From NCBI GenBank assembly GCA_945831585.1, contig CAMACY010000003.1, positions 1 to 64,000 of the forward strand: a DNA stretch of 64,000 nt, read 5' to 3'. Both the position numbers and the translations under genes were made by a program. A model generated the notes under the pieces. That model was not told the origin of the DNA and did not search any database. It was given only the letters and a program-made list of their open reading frames with translations. Source of the stretch: an uncultured bacterium (GTDB lineage Bacteria; Verrucomicrobiota; Verrucomicrobiia; Verrucomicrobiales; Akkermansiaceae). Below are positions 47,864 to 57,484 of this stretch, piece after piece (positions within the stretch are counted from its first letter, which is position 1; the number at the start of each line of letters is the position of its first letter).

Positions 47864-48838
47864 TCAGAGCTGCACACGGGCAGCGACGGAGCGCGTCTGC
47901 GGCAGGATGTACTTGTGCAGTTCCACGCAGGCTCGGCACGCGCCGAACTCGGCGATGCAGGCGGCGGCGAGCTTGTACGCCAGCGTTTCGAGCAGGACGG
48001 TCGGCTCCGCCGCAGCGATGGCGGCCAAGCGGCGGCAGAGGCGGTCGTAGTCGATGGTGGCGTCCAAATCCTCGCCCATGGCGGCGAAGCGTCGGGGCGG
48101 TGTGATGCGGATGTCGGCGCTCAGGGGCTGGGCGGTGGCGCGCTCCTCCTCCGGCACCCCGATGCGGGCGCTGAGCCGCAGTTGGTGAATGCAGATGCTG
48201 TCGTCGTCAGGGGCGGGGCAGCGCTCCATGAGGCGGCGCAGGGCATCGAGGTCGGGCACGATGAGGTCGGGGCCGGCGGCGGCGAGCCGCGCGGGGCTGT
48301 TGTAGCCGGTGAGCACGCCGATGCCGGTGATGCCGGCGTGGCGGGCGGCGTGGATATCGTGCTCCATGTCGCCGATGAAAGCGGTATCGGCTGCGAGCAG
48401 CCCGTGCTGCGCCATGAGGCTGCCGATGTGCTCCACCTTGTTGCGGATGCCGGAGTGGACGGCCTCGAAGTAGGGGTAGAGCCCCAGCGCACGCGCCTGC
48501 GCCTCAAAAGCGGCGGGATCCATGCTGGTGAGCGCCAGGCAGCGGATGCCCCGCGCGCGGCAGTACTCGAGAAAGGTGCGGGCGTGCGGCAGGATGGTGA
48601 CCCCTACCGGCGAGCGGTCAAAGGCATAGCGGTAGTGGTGCTCCAGCTCCTCCAGCGGCACGCCCGGGGTCTTGCGGGCGTAGTAGTCGGGGTAGGGGAG
48701 CTGAAACTCCTCGCGGAACGCTTCAAGACTCAGCGGCGCACACCCGTATTGCGCGAGCACATAGTTGGTGGCATCGAGGGTGAGCGCGAGGTCGTTGCAG
48801 AGGGTGCCGGACCAGTCGAAGAGGAGGTTGCGGAACAT
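47864..48838 (-). CDS. Fusion of HAD-superfamily hydrolase and dihydroneopterin aldolase (FolB) domain
   Basis: HAD motifs FDWSGTL, LALTSMD, NKVEHIGSLM, FIGDMEHDI; C-terminal ICIHQLRLSARIGVPEEERATAQPLSADIRI...DATIDYDRLCRRLAAIAAAEPTVLLETLAYKLAAACI FolB-like. Confidence 0.85.
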   Translation of the reverse strand: MFRNLLFDWSGTLCNDLALTLDATNYVLAQYGCAPLSLEAFREEFQLPYPDYYARKTPGVPLEELEHHYRYAFDRSPVGVTILPHARTFLEYCRARGIRCLALTSMDPAAFEAQARALGLYPYFEAVHSGIRNKVEHIGSLMAQHGLLAADTAFIGDMEHDIHAARHAGITGIGVLTGYNSPARLAAAGPDLIVPDLDALRRLMERCPAPDDDSICIHQLRLSARIGVPEEERATAQPLSADIRITPPRRFAAMGEDLDATIDYDRLCRRLAAIAAAEPTVLLETLAYKLAAACIAEFGACRACVELHKYILPQTRSVAARVQL

Positions 48839-48844
48839 GGAAAA

Positions 48845-49822
48845 TCAGCGTTTCGCCGGGTCTTGGGCATAGCCCTCCTTGGCGCTGGTGGTGATGATGC
48901 GGTTTTTGAGCTGGTACTTGCGGATGCTTTGCTTGAGCTCGGGGTTGATGAAGGGGTTGTCCTTGCCGTAGCGCGCCCAGGGACCGCCCGGCACGAGGGC
49001 GAACTCCACAAAGCGCCAGTGGACGGTGGCCATGCCCCCGGTGATGCCCAGATAGTCGCGCACGGCGGGCGAGATATCGATGCCGGCGGCCTTGTTGGCC
49101 TGATTCTTGGGGCGCTTGTTGCCGAACACATACTCCCAATCATCGGTGGTGAAGGGGCCGCAGTCCTCCCACTGGGCGTAGCAGTAGCGCCCCTTGTAGT
49201 AAATCTGCACCCACATGCCGCGGCAGACCGACTCGTACTTGCCGCCCTTGTCGCGCCGATACCAGGGGATAACCTTGGCGGCCTCGGGCTTGGGCCCTCC
49301 CTTGTCGATGTCGTTGTAGGGCAGAGCGACGTAAAAGGGATTGAGTAGGGGGGTGAAGCCCTTGGGCGCAAAGGTCTTGGGGTCGCGGTTGGCGGGGTTG
49401 GGGTCGTCGAAGCCGCCGTAGTTGTCGTCCCAGTTGCTATCCCAGCTGCTGGCGGTGTTGGGGGTGGGGTTGCGCTTGGTGGCCAGCTCGCCGATGTAGA
49501 AGTAGGTCGCGGTGATGTCGAAGTGCCAGGGGTAGACGCCGATGCGGCGCACTTGCGGCAGCTTCTTGGGGTCGGGGAAGTTGCGGCGGTGGCTTTGGTC
49601 AAAGGTGGGGCGGATGGGGCCGGCTTTGATGGCGGCGGCGCGCAGACTTTCCTCGCTCATCTGCCGCCGGGTTTCGGAGGCAATGCGGGTGCTGAGCTTG
49701 GAGGCGGGGATGCTGCTGCGCTTTTTGCCGCTGCCGCTCAGCCCGGCCGCACCCGTTGGCAGCGCGCCGAGCAGGAGCGCGGTGAGCAAGAGGGCGGCAA
49801 GAGAGTGACGGAGCAGCGGCAT
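48845..49822 (-). CDS. Secreted protein, possible RlpA/expansin-like double-psi beta-barrel
   Basis: Signal peptide; ATYFYIGE...NPFYVALPYNDID...GRYCYAQWEDCGPF...AGIDISPAVRDYLGI. Confidence 0.6.
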   Translation of the reverse strand: MPLLRHSLAALLLTALLLGALPTGAAGLSGSGKKRSSIPASKLSTRIASETRRQMSEESLRAAAIKAGPIRPTFDQSHRRNFPDPKKLPQVRRIGVYPWHFDITATYFYIGELATKRNPTPNTASSWDSNWDDNYGGFDDPNPANRDPKTFAPKGFTPLLNPFYVALPYNDIDKGGPKPEAAKVIPWYRRDKGGKYESVCRGMWVQIYYKGRYCYAQWEDCGPFTTDDWEYVFGNKRPKNQANKAAGIDISPAVRDYLGITGGMATVHWRFVEFALVPGGPWARYGKDNPFINPELKQSIRKYQLKNRIITTSAKEGYAQDPAKR

Positions 49823-49843
49823 GGGGCAGAGCGGGGCGGGGCG

Positions 49844-51442
49844 TTACCAGGCGTGCAGCACGCTGGGGCGCGCCTGTGGCAGCTTGTCGGGCGCATCGAG
49901 GGTGTAGTGCAGCCCGCGGCTTTCTTGGCGGCGGATGGCGCAGTCCACAATGAGCGAGGCCGTGAGCGCCAGGTTGCGCAGGTCAATAATCTCGGGCGTG
50001 ACGCGGTAGCCCCAGTAGTACTCGTTGATTTCGCGGTTGATGTTGCGCAGGCGTGTGGCCGCGCGCTGCAAGCGGTGGTTGGTGCGCACAATGCTCACAT
50101 AGTCGGTCATGGTGCGGCGCACCTCGTCCCAGCAGTGGTAGAGGATGGCGAGGTCATCGCGCTCGGCCTTGGCACCGTGGCGCCAGGCGGGAATGGGATA
50201 GTCCTCCATGCTGTGCGCCAGCGGTAGGGTGCGCAGCATGCGGCTGAGGGCGCGCTTGGAGATAACCACGCACTCCAGCAGCGAGTTGGAGGCCAGTCGA
50301 TTAGCTCCGTGCAGCCCCGTGCAACCCGTCTCGCCCGCTACGAACAGCCCGCGCAGCGTGCTCGCGCCGTCGATGTCGGTCTGCACCCCGCCGCACTGGT
50401 AGTGGGCAGAGGGCACCACGGGAATCATGTCCTTCTCCGCGTCGATGCCGTAGCTCTTGCAGGTCTCGTAGATGTAGGGGAAGCGCTCCGCCATGAATCC
50501 CTTGGGCTTGTGGGTCATGTCGAGGTACATGCAGGGGTGCCCCGTGCGCAGAATCTCGCTGTTGATGGCGCGCGCCACGATGTCGCGCGGCGCCAGACTC
50601 TTGCGCGGGTCGTACTTCTGCATAAACTCCTTGCCGTCCGGCCCTTTGAGGATGCCGCCTTCGCCGCGCACCGCCTCGGAGATGAGGAAGGTGAGCCCGT
50701 CGCGGTCGCTGCTCTTGGGGTTGTAGAAGGTGGTGGGATGGAACTGGACAAACTCAAGATTGCTGATGTTGGCTCCCGCGCGCCAGGCCATTGCCACGCC
50801 GTCGCCGGTGGCCGTGGCGGGGTTGGTGGTGTACATGTAGACGCGCCCCGTGCCGCCCGTGGCGAGCAGGACGCGGTCGCTGCGGAAGATGTCGACCTCA
50901 CCCGTGGCGGGATCGAGCACATAGGCACCCAACACACGATCCTCCGTCACGCAACCGAGCTTGGCCGTGGTGATGAGGTCGATGGCAATGCGGTGATCCA
51001 GCAGGGTGATGTTCGGGTGCGCTTGAGCGGCGTGGAGTAGTTTGGTGCTGATTTCCAAGCCGGTGGTGTCCTTGGCGTGCAGGATGCGGCGCTTGCCGTG
51101 ACCGCCCTCGCGCCCGAGCTCGAACTCGCCGTCCTTCTCGGTGTCAAAATCGACCCCCCAGGAGAGCAGGTCGCGGATGGCGGCGGGAGCCTCCGTCACG
51201 ATCGTGCGCACGGCGGCCTCATCGCAAAGTCCGGCTCCGGCATCGAGCGTATCGGCTACGTGCTCCTCAAAGCTGTCATTCTTGTCCGTCACGGCGGCAA
51301 TGCCACCCTGAGCCTTGGCGGAGCTGGAGACAAGGGGGTCGCTCTTGCACAGGACAATCACCTTACCGTGTTCGGCGGCGCGCAGAGCAAAACTCAGCCC
51401 CGCGACACCGCTGCCGATGACGAGGAAATCTGTTGTAATCAT
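49844..51442 (-). CDS. nadB: L-aspartate oxidase
   Basis: TDFLVIGSGVAGLSFALRAAEHG, AQGGIAAV, EGGHGKRRILHAKDTTG, CGGVQTDIDGASTLRGLFVAGETGCTGLHGANRLASNSLLE. Confidence 0.97.
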   Translation of the reverse strand: MITTDFLVIGSGVAGLSFALRAAEHGKVIVLCKSDPLVSSSAKAQGGIAAVTDKNDSFEEHVADTLDAGAGLCDEAAVRTIVTEAPAAIRDLLSWGVDFDTEKDGEFELGREGGHGKRRILHAKDTTGLEISTKLLHAAQAHPNITLLDHRIAIDLITTAKLGCVTEDRVLGAYVLDPATGEVDIFRSDRVLLATGGTGRVYMYTTNPATATGDGVAMAWRAGANISNLEFVQFHPTTFYNPKSSDRDGLTFLISEAVRGEGGILKGPDGKEFMQKYDPRKSLAPRDIVARAINSEILRTGHPCMYLDMTHKPKGFMAERFPYIYETCKSYGIDAEKDMIPVVPSAHYQCGGVQTDIDGASTLRGLFVAGETGCTGLHGANRLASNSLLECVVISKRALSRMLRTLPLAHSMEDYPIPAWRHGAKAERDDLAILYHCWDEVRRTMTDYVSIVRTNHRLQRAATRLRNINREINEYYWGYRVTPEIIDLRNLALTASLIVDCAIRRQESRGLHYTLDAPDKLPQARPSVLHAW

Positions 51443-51528
51443 CTTCAGTTCGGAGAACGCGCGATTCTACCAGCTTTTGTCGCCCTTGTCACGCCGAAAT
51501 CCTATCCCGTTGCGTGTGCGTCGGCGAC

Positions 51529-52938
51529 TCAGGCGGGGGCGTTTTCGGGCTCCTGCTCAGCGCGGGGGCTGTGCTCGAGGTGCACTTGGGTGACGCGGCG
51601 CCCGTCGCTGCCGGTGACGGTGACGAGGTAGTCTTTGATGCGCAGCTGTTCGCCGCACTCGGGCAGGTGCCCCAGCGCATCCGTGATGTAGCCGCCGAGG
51701 GTGGCGGCTCCGCCTTCGCTTTCCAGCTCACCGAGCTCCGGCAGCTCTTCTTCGAGGTCGAAGAGCGAGAGCGCGCCGCTGGCCATGTATTGCCCCTTGC
51801 CGGTGCTCATGAACTCGCTCTTGTCCTCGGCCTCAAACTCGTCGCAGATGTCGTCGCCCACGATTTCTTCGAGCACATCGTCGAGGAACACCATGCCCTG
51901 CGCGTCGCCGTACTCATCCACCACCAGCGCAAAGTGCGTGTGCTCGCGGCGGAAGAACTCCAGCAGGGTGTCGAGCCGCATGGTGTCGGGCACGAGCTTG
52001 AGCTTGCGCTTGTAGCGGTTGAGGTCGCTCTGCCCCTCGCGCACCATGCGCAGTACGTCTTTCACGTGCAGCCAGCCGGCGGCGTTGTCCAGATGCCCGG
52101 AGACGAGGGGGAAGCGGCTGTGGCTGCTGTTGGTGACTTGCTCCAGCAGCTGGTCGAAGGGTTGGGAGATGTCGAGCACCTGCAGCTTGTTGCGCGGCAC
52201 CATGATGTCGTAGACGCTGCGGTCGTTGAGCTCCAGCGCGTTCTTGGAGATTTCGGCTTCGGTCTCTGTCACCTCCTCGGCGCGGCCGCTCTCCTCCACG
52301 ATGAGGGCGATTTCCTCTGCGCTGTGGGTGTTGTTGGCCACGTAGTGCGGGTCGACGCCGAAGAGGGCGTGGGCGATGGCGTTGGCGGTGTTGTTGAAGG
52401 CTTTGACGATGAGCGAGGTGGAGCGGGCGAAGCGCTGCATCCACGGCGCGGTGGCCATGGAGATTTCCAGCGGATGGCGCAGGGCGAGGCTCTTGGGTAC
52501 CAGTTCGCCGAGTACGACGTGGGCAAAGGTGAAGAGGCTGTAGGCGACGATGTAGGAGGTGATGCTGACGACTTCGGACGAAAGGTGCAGGAAGTAGCTC
52601 AGCGGCGGTGCAATGAGGCTTTCGATGAAGGGTTCACCCAGATTGCCTAGCGCGAGTGAGGCGAGGGTGATGCCCACTTGGTTGGCGGAGAGGTAGGTGT
52701 CGAGGTGGCGGACGATGTGCAGGGCGGTGGCGCGGCGGCGAGCCTCGCCTTTGCTGTCGTCCTCATTTTCGGCCAGTTGGCTCTGGCGCACGCGCGAGCT
52801 GGCGAATTCGTTGGCGACGAAGAAGGCGTTGAGGAAGAGGAAGAAGCCGATGCCGAGCAGGAAGAGTACGATGGAGGCCACGCTGGGGTATTCCCAGTGT
52901 AGCTCGGCAATCTCTTCGGGGGTCAGGAAGAAGTTCAT
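51529..52938 (-). CDS. CNNM/CorC (HlyC) family membrane protein with CBS domains
   Basis: FLFLNAFFVANEFASSRVR, VLGELVPKSLALRHP, DIMVPRNKLQVLD, C-terminal CorC_HlyC region. Confidence 0.93.
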   Translation of the reverse strand: MNFFLTPEEIAELHWEYPSVASIVLFLLGIGFFLFLNAFFVANEFASSRVRQSQLAENEDDSKGEARRRATALHIVRHLDTYLSANQVGITLASLALGNLGEPFIESLIAPPLSYFLHLSSEVVSITSYIVAYSLFTFAHVVLGELVPKSLALRHPLEISMATAPWMQRFARSTSLIVKAFNNTANAIAHALFGVDPHYVANNTHSAEEIALIVEESGRAEEVTETEAEISKNALELNDRSVYDIMVPRNKLQVLDISQPFDQLLEQVTNSSHSRFPLVSGHLDNAAGWLHVKDVLRMVREGQSDLNRYKRKLKLVPDTMRLDTLLEFFRREHTHFALVVDEYGDAQGMVFLDDVLEEIVGDDICDEFEAEDKSEFMSTGKGQYMASGALSLFDLEEELPELGELESEGGAATLGGYITDALGHLPECGEQLRIKDYLVTVTGSDGRRVTQVHLEHSPRAEQEPENAPA

Positions 52939-53195
52939 TGCTTTTCGTAGACACCAGTGTCGCGCTTTTCCAGCACGGTAAAGCCGGCTTTCTTCGCATC
53001 GCTGACGGAGAGGGGCGCGGTGATGTGCGGCACGTTGACGACCCCGATTTTCTTGCGGACGGGGTTTTTGCAGTAGAAGCAGCGCGTGAGCGGCTCGCGG
53101 CTCAGCGGGCGCATGAGCTCGAAGCCCCGGCGACACATGGGGCAGGAGCGCGCAGGGTCTTCGGGGTGCTCGGAGATGTATTCGTAGATTGGCAT
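52935..53195 (-). CDS. FmdB-family zinc-ribbon protein
   Basis: MPIYEYISEHPEDPARSCPMCRRGFELMRPLSREPLTRCFYCKNPVRK. Confidence 0.8.
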   Translation of the reverse strand: MPIYEYISEHPEDPARSCPMCRRGFELMRPLSREPLTRCFYCKNPVRKKIGVVNVPHITAPLSVSDAKKAGFTVLEKRDTGVYEKQ

Positions 53196-53267
53196 AGGCG
53201 AGCGCGGGCTATCCTCATTCAGAATAGCCCGCGCCAAGGAAGATTGTCAAGTTCGGAACTGTGGCGA

Positions 53268-53537
53268 TTACCAGCTCGACTTGGTCACACCGGGAATCTG
53301 CCCGGCGTTGGCCAACTCGCGGAAGGCGATACGGGACAGGTGGAAACGGCGCAGGAAAGCGTGGCGACGCCCCGTGAGCTCGCAGCGGTTCACCAGGCGA
53401 ACGGGAGAAGCATTGCGCGGCAGCATCGTCAGACCGATGTAGTCGCCTTCAGCCTTCAGCTTGGCACGGAGGTCTGCATAACGAGCCGCGACAGCTGCCT
53501 TCTTCTTGTTTCTTTCAATCCAGCTTTTCTTAGCCAT
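53268..53537 (-). CDS. rpsN: 30S ribosomal protein S14
   Basis: [66 protein letters not shown]. Confidence 0.97.
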   Translation of the reverse strand: MAKKSWIERNKKKAAVAARYADLRAKLKAEGDYIGLTMLPRNASPVRLVNRCELTGRRHAFLRRFHLSRIAFRELANAGQIPGVTKSSW

Positions 53538-53616
53538 AACTTTGTGGGGGGCTTGTATACACTCTCTCAGTGTCTTTGTCAAGCTGAATTCAAAACTTTT
53601 TGCGCTATTCGGAGGA

Positions 53617-54552
53617 TTACTTCTTCATGCGTGCGCGGATCTCGGCGGCGCGCTTGAGCAGGCGCTCGGGGTCGCTGAAGGCGGCTTCGATGCGTTGACG
53701 TAGCTCGGGGGTGGCCTGCGGGTCGAGCTCGAGCGCTTTGAGGGCGGTCTGTTTGGCTGCGGCGATATCGTCGGCGTTCTGCGCGAGGGTGAGCAGGATT
53801 TGCGCTTTGATGCTGAGCAGATCCGCTTGATTGGCGGCGGCTAGTTGCTCGCTGTTCAGCCATTGGTCGATGATGACGAGCATGGCCTCGGGGTCTTGCG
53901 CCTGCTGGAGCTGCTGCGAGATGCCCTCTCGCTGGAGCTCGGCTTCGCGCTCGCGGCGCAGGCCGCTGCTGTCCTCGGGGTCGAGGGCGATGAGGCGCTC
54001 GCGCAGGCTCTCGGCGTGTTCGCGCACATCCTCGGGGATGCTGCGGTAGACGTGCAGCAGGGCGCTGAGCTGCTCGTCGGGCTCGGTCTGTCGGGTGGCC
54101 TCGGCGTAGGCGCGGGCGTTGTCAAGGGCCGCTTCCAGGGGTTCGCGCGCCGTCGCGACGTCGGGGAGTCCTCCCCCGAAGCCGCCGACCACGGTGCCGT
54201 CCGGTGCCAGCACGAGGATGGTGGGGAAGCCGGAGATGTTGTAGCGCTCGACGAGGGCTTCGTTGGCGGCGCGCAGCGCGGCGGGGAAGTCCTTGCGCTG
54301 CGGCAGGTCGATTTCGAGGGGGATGAATCGCTCGGCGGCGAATTGCTCGAACTCCGGGGTGTCGAGGACATTTTTCTTCAGCCGGATGCACCAGCCGCAC
54401 CAGTCGGAGCCGGTGAAGTCGGCTAGAATCACCTTGCTCTGTTCGTTGGCTCGCTGTTGGGCGGTGGGCAGGTCGCTGAGCCATTCGAGCGCGCCGAAAG
54501 CGGGCAGCAGACCGAGGAGGGCGGCGGCAAGGGCGAGGTAAGATTTCTTCAT
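53617..54552 (-). CDS. Exported thioredoxin-family protein with C-terminal helical/TPR-like region
   Basis: Signal peptide; [42 protein letters not shown]. Confidence 0.88.
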   Translation of the reverse strand: MKKSYLALAAALLGLLPAFGALEWLSDLPTAQQRANEQSKVILADFTGSDWCGWCIRLKKNVLDTPEFEQFAAERFIPLEIDLPQRKDFPAALRAANEALVERYNISGFPTILVLAPDGTVVGGFGGGLPDVATAREPLEAALDNARAYAEATRQTEPDEQLSALLHVYRSIPEDVREHAESLRERLIALDPEDSSGLRREREAELQREGISQQLQQAQDPEAMLVIIDQWLNSEQLAAANQADLLSIKAQILLTLAQNADDIAAAKQTALKALELDPQATPELRQRIEAAFSDPERLLKRAAEIRARMKK

Positions 54553-54643
54553 GGGGACATTGTAGTCTGCCCCTGCGCCGGGGACAAGCCCCTTTTCTGC
54601 CTTTTCGGCATGTGAACGCTGTTTTTTCTGTCAGGTGGTCATT

Positions 54644-54672
54644 TTTCTGTTGACGCGGGGGGTCCCGCCCGC
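54644..54672 (+). promoter_or_regulatory. sigma70-like promoter TTGACG-17-TATACT for tRNA-Ser
   Basis: TTGACGCGGGGGGTCCCGCCCGCTATACT. Confidence 0.65.
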
Positions 54673-54695
54673 TATACTTCGCGGCACATGGCATT

Positions 54696-54786
54696 GGAGC
54701 GGTGGCTGAGAGGCTGAAAGCAACCGTTTGCTAAATGGTCGTACGGGCATTAACCCGTACCGGGGGTTCGAATCCCCCCCGCTCCG
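54696..54786 (+). tRNA. tRNA-Ser (anticodon GCT)
   Basis: GGAGCGG/CCGCTCC acceptor, TTGCTAA anticodon loop, long variable arm, GGTTCGAATCC T arm. Confidence 0.96.
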
Positions 54787-54792
54787 TCCCTT

Positions 54793-54837
54793 AACAAGGC
54801 AGTTTCCACTCAGGGGACTGCCTTGTTGTGTGTCGAG
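54793..54837 (+). terminator. Hairpin terminator after tRNA-Ser
   Basis: AACAAGGCAGT...ACTGCCTTGTT. Confidence 0.65.
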
Positions 54838-54884
54838 GGGGGGGTACACCGATGCCGCGTGGCAGAGCGGCATTGATGACCGGG

Positions 54885-56450
54885 TTAGTTCAGGGGCAGG
54901 GTGAGGAGGAAGCTACAGCCGCTGTTGTCGCTTTTTTCCAGTGTCAGGTCGCCGCCGATGCTGCGGGCGAGGTCGCGGGAGAGGGCGAGTCCGAGCCCGA
55001 CACCCGGTTTGCCGCCTCGGTCGGAGCCTGCGGAGCGGGCAAAGGGGCGGAAGAGCCCGTGCCGCCGGATGTCGTCGGCGATGCCGGGGCCGTTGTCGGT
55101 CATGCGGAGGGCGAGTCGGTCGTGGCGGCGCAGGATGCTGAAGGTGATGGTGGGCTGCGGGGCGGTGGCGGCGTATTTGATGGCGTTGTCGCTGAGGTTG
55201 GTCAGGATTTGTCCAAGGGAAATCAGGTCGGTGCGCAGGGTGATGAGGTCGGTGTTCTTGTCTTGCGTGATGCGCACGCGGAAGCCCGCCTGCCGCAGGT
55301 GCTCGGCGCTCTTGTTCAGCACGCTGTCGAGCAGCTCGCGGCAGGGGCCGCTGTCGAGCCGCCCGCGGCGCTTGCCTCGGGTGAGCCGGGCAAAGGCGAG
55401 CACATTCTCGACCAGATGCCCGAGCCGTCGGGTTTCATCGCGGAGGTCGGCGTGGTATTGGGCAATTTTGTCGGCGGGTACAAGCCCGTCGGCAAGCATA
55501 TCGCTCATGAGCTGCAGCCCGGTGAGGGGGGTGCGTAGCTCGTGGGTGACGGCGGAGACAAAGTCGCTGCGCCGCCGCTCGATGCGGGCGCTGAAGCCGA
55601 GCAGGGTCAGGAGGATGACGATGGTGCAGCCCGCGAGGAACCAGGCGGCGCAGACGGCGCTGCGGATGGCCGCGCGACGCGCGCTGCTGTCGGGCAGTTC
55701 CACGGCCTTGCCGGGTCGCAGCACGAGGGGGAGGGGGGCGAGGTTGGAGCTCTCGCCGGGGCGGGCGAAGTCGATTTCGGGTTGCAGTAGCTGCGGCTCG
55801 ACGAGCGGCAGCAGGTGGGCGGCGAGCTTGTGCGTATCGATGATCATGCCTTCTGCAGCGGCGCCGTGGGTGGTGGGCACGCAGCGCATGTAGACGAGAT
55901 TGTCTTTGTAGTGCCAGGCAAAGAAGGGCGAGGGGCTGCCTTTGAGTTCGAGCGGGCTGCTGAAGTCGGGGTCGAGCACTTCATACACGCCGAAGACGGG
56001 AAGTTGGCTGCGTGGGTCGTAGCTGCCGGGCTTGCTGACATCGTAGACGGGTGCGGCGGGGTTGTAGGCTTTGCGGCGGATGGTGTCGATGACGGGCGTG
56101 GCGCGGTTGAGCCGATTGGCAAAATCCTCCTCGCCCTCGGGGACCTGCAAGCCCGCCGGGCTGAGGAAGAAGAAGCCGCAGTTCCAGTCGGCCTTGCCGC
56201 CCTCGGGCATGTCGTAGTGCGCGCCGAGGAGGGGAGAGTCGCCCAGCTTGGCGCGCTCCTGGGTCAGCAGCACATCCAGCTCGGCCTGCACGCGGGGTAG
56301 GGAGAGCTCGGTGAGGCGGTGCAGCTGGCTCTCGCGGTCGATGTCCAGCAGGCGGCTGCCGAGCAGGTTGGCCTCGCGCGCCTGCCAGAGGACAGCACCG
56401 AGGGTGAGCAGGGAAAAGACGAGCAGGATGGCGAGGAAGCGCTTGTTCAT
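54885..56450 (-). CDS. Sensor histidine kinase
   Basis: SAVTHELRTPLTGLQLMSDML, NLSDNAIKYA, MTDNGPGIADDI, GVGLGLALSRDLARSIGGDL. Confidence 0.94.
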   Translation of the reverse strand: MNKRFLAILLVFSLLTLGAVLWQAREANLLGSRLLDIDRESQLHRLTELSLPRVQAELDVLLTQERAKLGDSPLLGAHYDMPEGGKADWNCGFFFLSPAGLQVPEGEEDFANRLNRATPVIDTIRRKAYNPAAPVYDVSKPGSYDPRSQLPVFGVYEVLDPDFSSPLELKGSPSPFFAWHYKDNLVYMRCVPTTHGAAAEGMIIDTHKLAAHLLPLVEPQLLQPEIDFARPGESSNLAPLPLVLRPGKAVELPDSSARRAAIRSAVCAAWFLAGCTIVILLTLLGFSARIERRRSDFVSAVTHELRTPLTGLQLMSDMLADGLVPADKIAQYHADLRDETRRLGHLVENVLAFARLTRGKRRGRLDSGPCRELLDSVLNKSAEHLRQAGFRVRITQDKNTDLITLRTDLISLGQILTNLSDNAIKYAATAPQPTITFSILRRHDRLALRMTDNGPGIADDIRRHGLFRPFARSAGSDRGGKPGVGLGLALSRDLARSIGGDLTLEKSDNSGCSFLLTLPLN

Positions 56451-57157
56451 GGAGTGGGGGGGGCGGGGCTGTTCCAGCGGTAGCCGCGCCCGCGCACGTT
56501 CTCGAAGCAGGCGGCGGCGGCGGGCGGGAGCTTGTCGCGCAGGCGGGTCAGGGTGACGGCGACGGTGCGGGTGCGGGCGGCGGGGGTGCGGCTGCCCCAG
56601 ACGCGCAGCAGGAGCTCCTCCTGCGGCAGCAGTCGGTCGGGGTGGCTCAGGAAGTAGCGGAAGAGCTCGAATTCGCGCTCCGTCAGGGGTAGGGGGCTGC
56701 CGTCGGCGGCGCAGGCGCCGTGCGTGGCGCCGTCGAGCACGCCGCCGGGGAAGGAGAAGCGCTGTGCGGTGGCCAGATGCCGCCCGGCGGAGCGCCGCAG
56801 GACGGCGGCGACCCGCGCCAGCAGCTCGGCCATCGAAAAGGGTTTGACCACGTAGTCATCGGCGCCCAGCTCGAGCCCGCGCACGCGCTCCTGCTCATCG
56901 CCGTGGGCGGTGAGGATGATGCTCGGTGTGCCGGGGCATTCGCGCTGTATGAGGCGCAGCAGGCGAAAGCCGTCGATTTCGGGCATGTTGATGTCCAAGA
57001 GTGCCAGGTCGATCGGCTCGCGCAGCAGCAGCCCGAGCGCCGCGCGCCCGTCGGCCGCGCTGAGTACGGCGTAGCCCGCCCCTGCGAGCGCATCGCCCAA
57101 AATGCGGCGGATGGTGGGGTCGTCCTCGGCAACGAGAATGAGTTTCTCGGTGGTCAT
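56447..57157 (-). CDS. OmpR/PhoB-family response regulator
   Basis: LILVAEDDPTIRRIL, LALLDINMPEIDGFRLL, winged-helix LTEREFELFRYFLSHPDRLLPQEELLLRVWG. Confidence 0.95.
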   Translation of the reverse strand: MTTEKLILVAEDDPTIRRILGDALAGAGYAVLSAADGRAALGLLLREPIDLALLDINMPEIDGFRLLRLIQRECPGTPSIILTAHGDEQERVRGLELGADDYVVKPFSMAELLARVAAVLRRSAGRHLATAQRFSFPGGVLDGATHGACAADGSPLPLTEREFELFRYFLSHPDRLLPQEELLLRVWGSRTPAARTRTVAVTLTRLRDKLPPAAAACFENVRGRGYRWNSPAPPTP

Positions 57158-57448
57158 CGCCCCAGTCTAGCACAGGAGGGGCGCAGCGCAAAGGGGGAAA
57201 TGCGCGATCGGCGTGGTTTTGCCGCGCGTTGGGACGTTTTGCCCCGACAAATTTGCCGTAGGGGGGAGGATGTCCTCATCATTTGCTCTGCGAAGTTCGT
57301 TGCGAAACAGTTGTTTGAGCGATAGATGAATCATTGATGCGCTTCATGTTGAGGCGTTCAGTATTTTACGCGTCGTCACTCACCCGTGAGATGGGTTCGT
57401 TCTGTGACCGGATTGTTGAGGCACACCGGCGCGTGGCGCCGTTTCTGA

Positions 57449-57477
57449 TTGACTTGTTATGGGGGGCGCTCTATAAT
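57449..57477 (+). promoter_or_regulatory. Near-consensus promoter TTGACT-17-TATAAT, 7 nt before ATG of sua5
   Basis: -35 57449-57454, -10 57472-57477, ATG 57485. Confidence 0.75.
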
Positions 57478-57484
57478 CGCGCGC

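Noticed and set aside
52939-53136. N-terminal extension of the CNNM/CorC ORF
   Set aside because: Overlaps the FmdB-like gene; MNFFLTPEEIAEL at 52938 fits the family and overlaps the FmdB stop.
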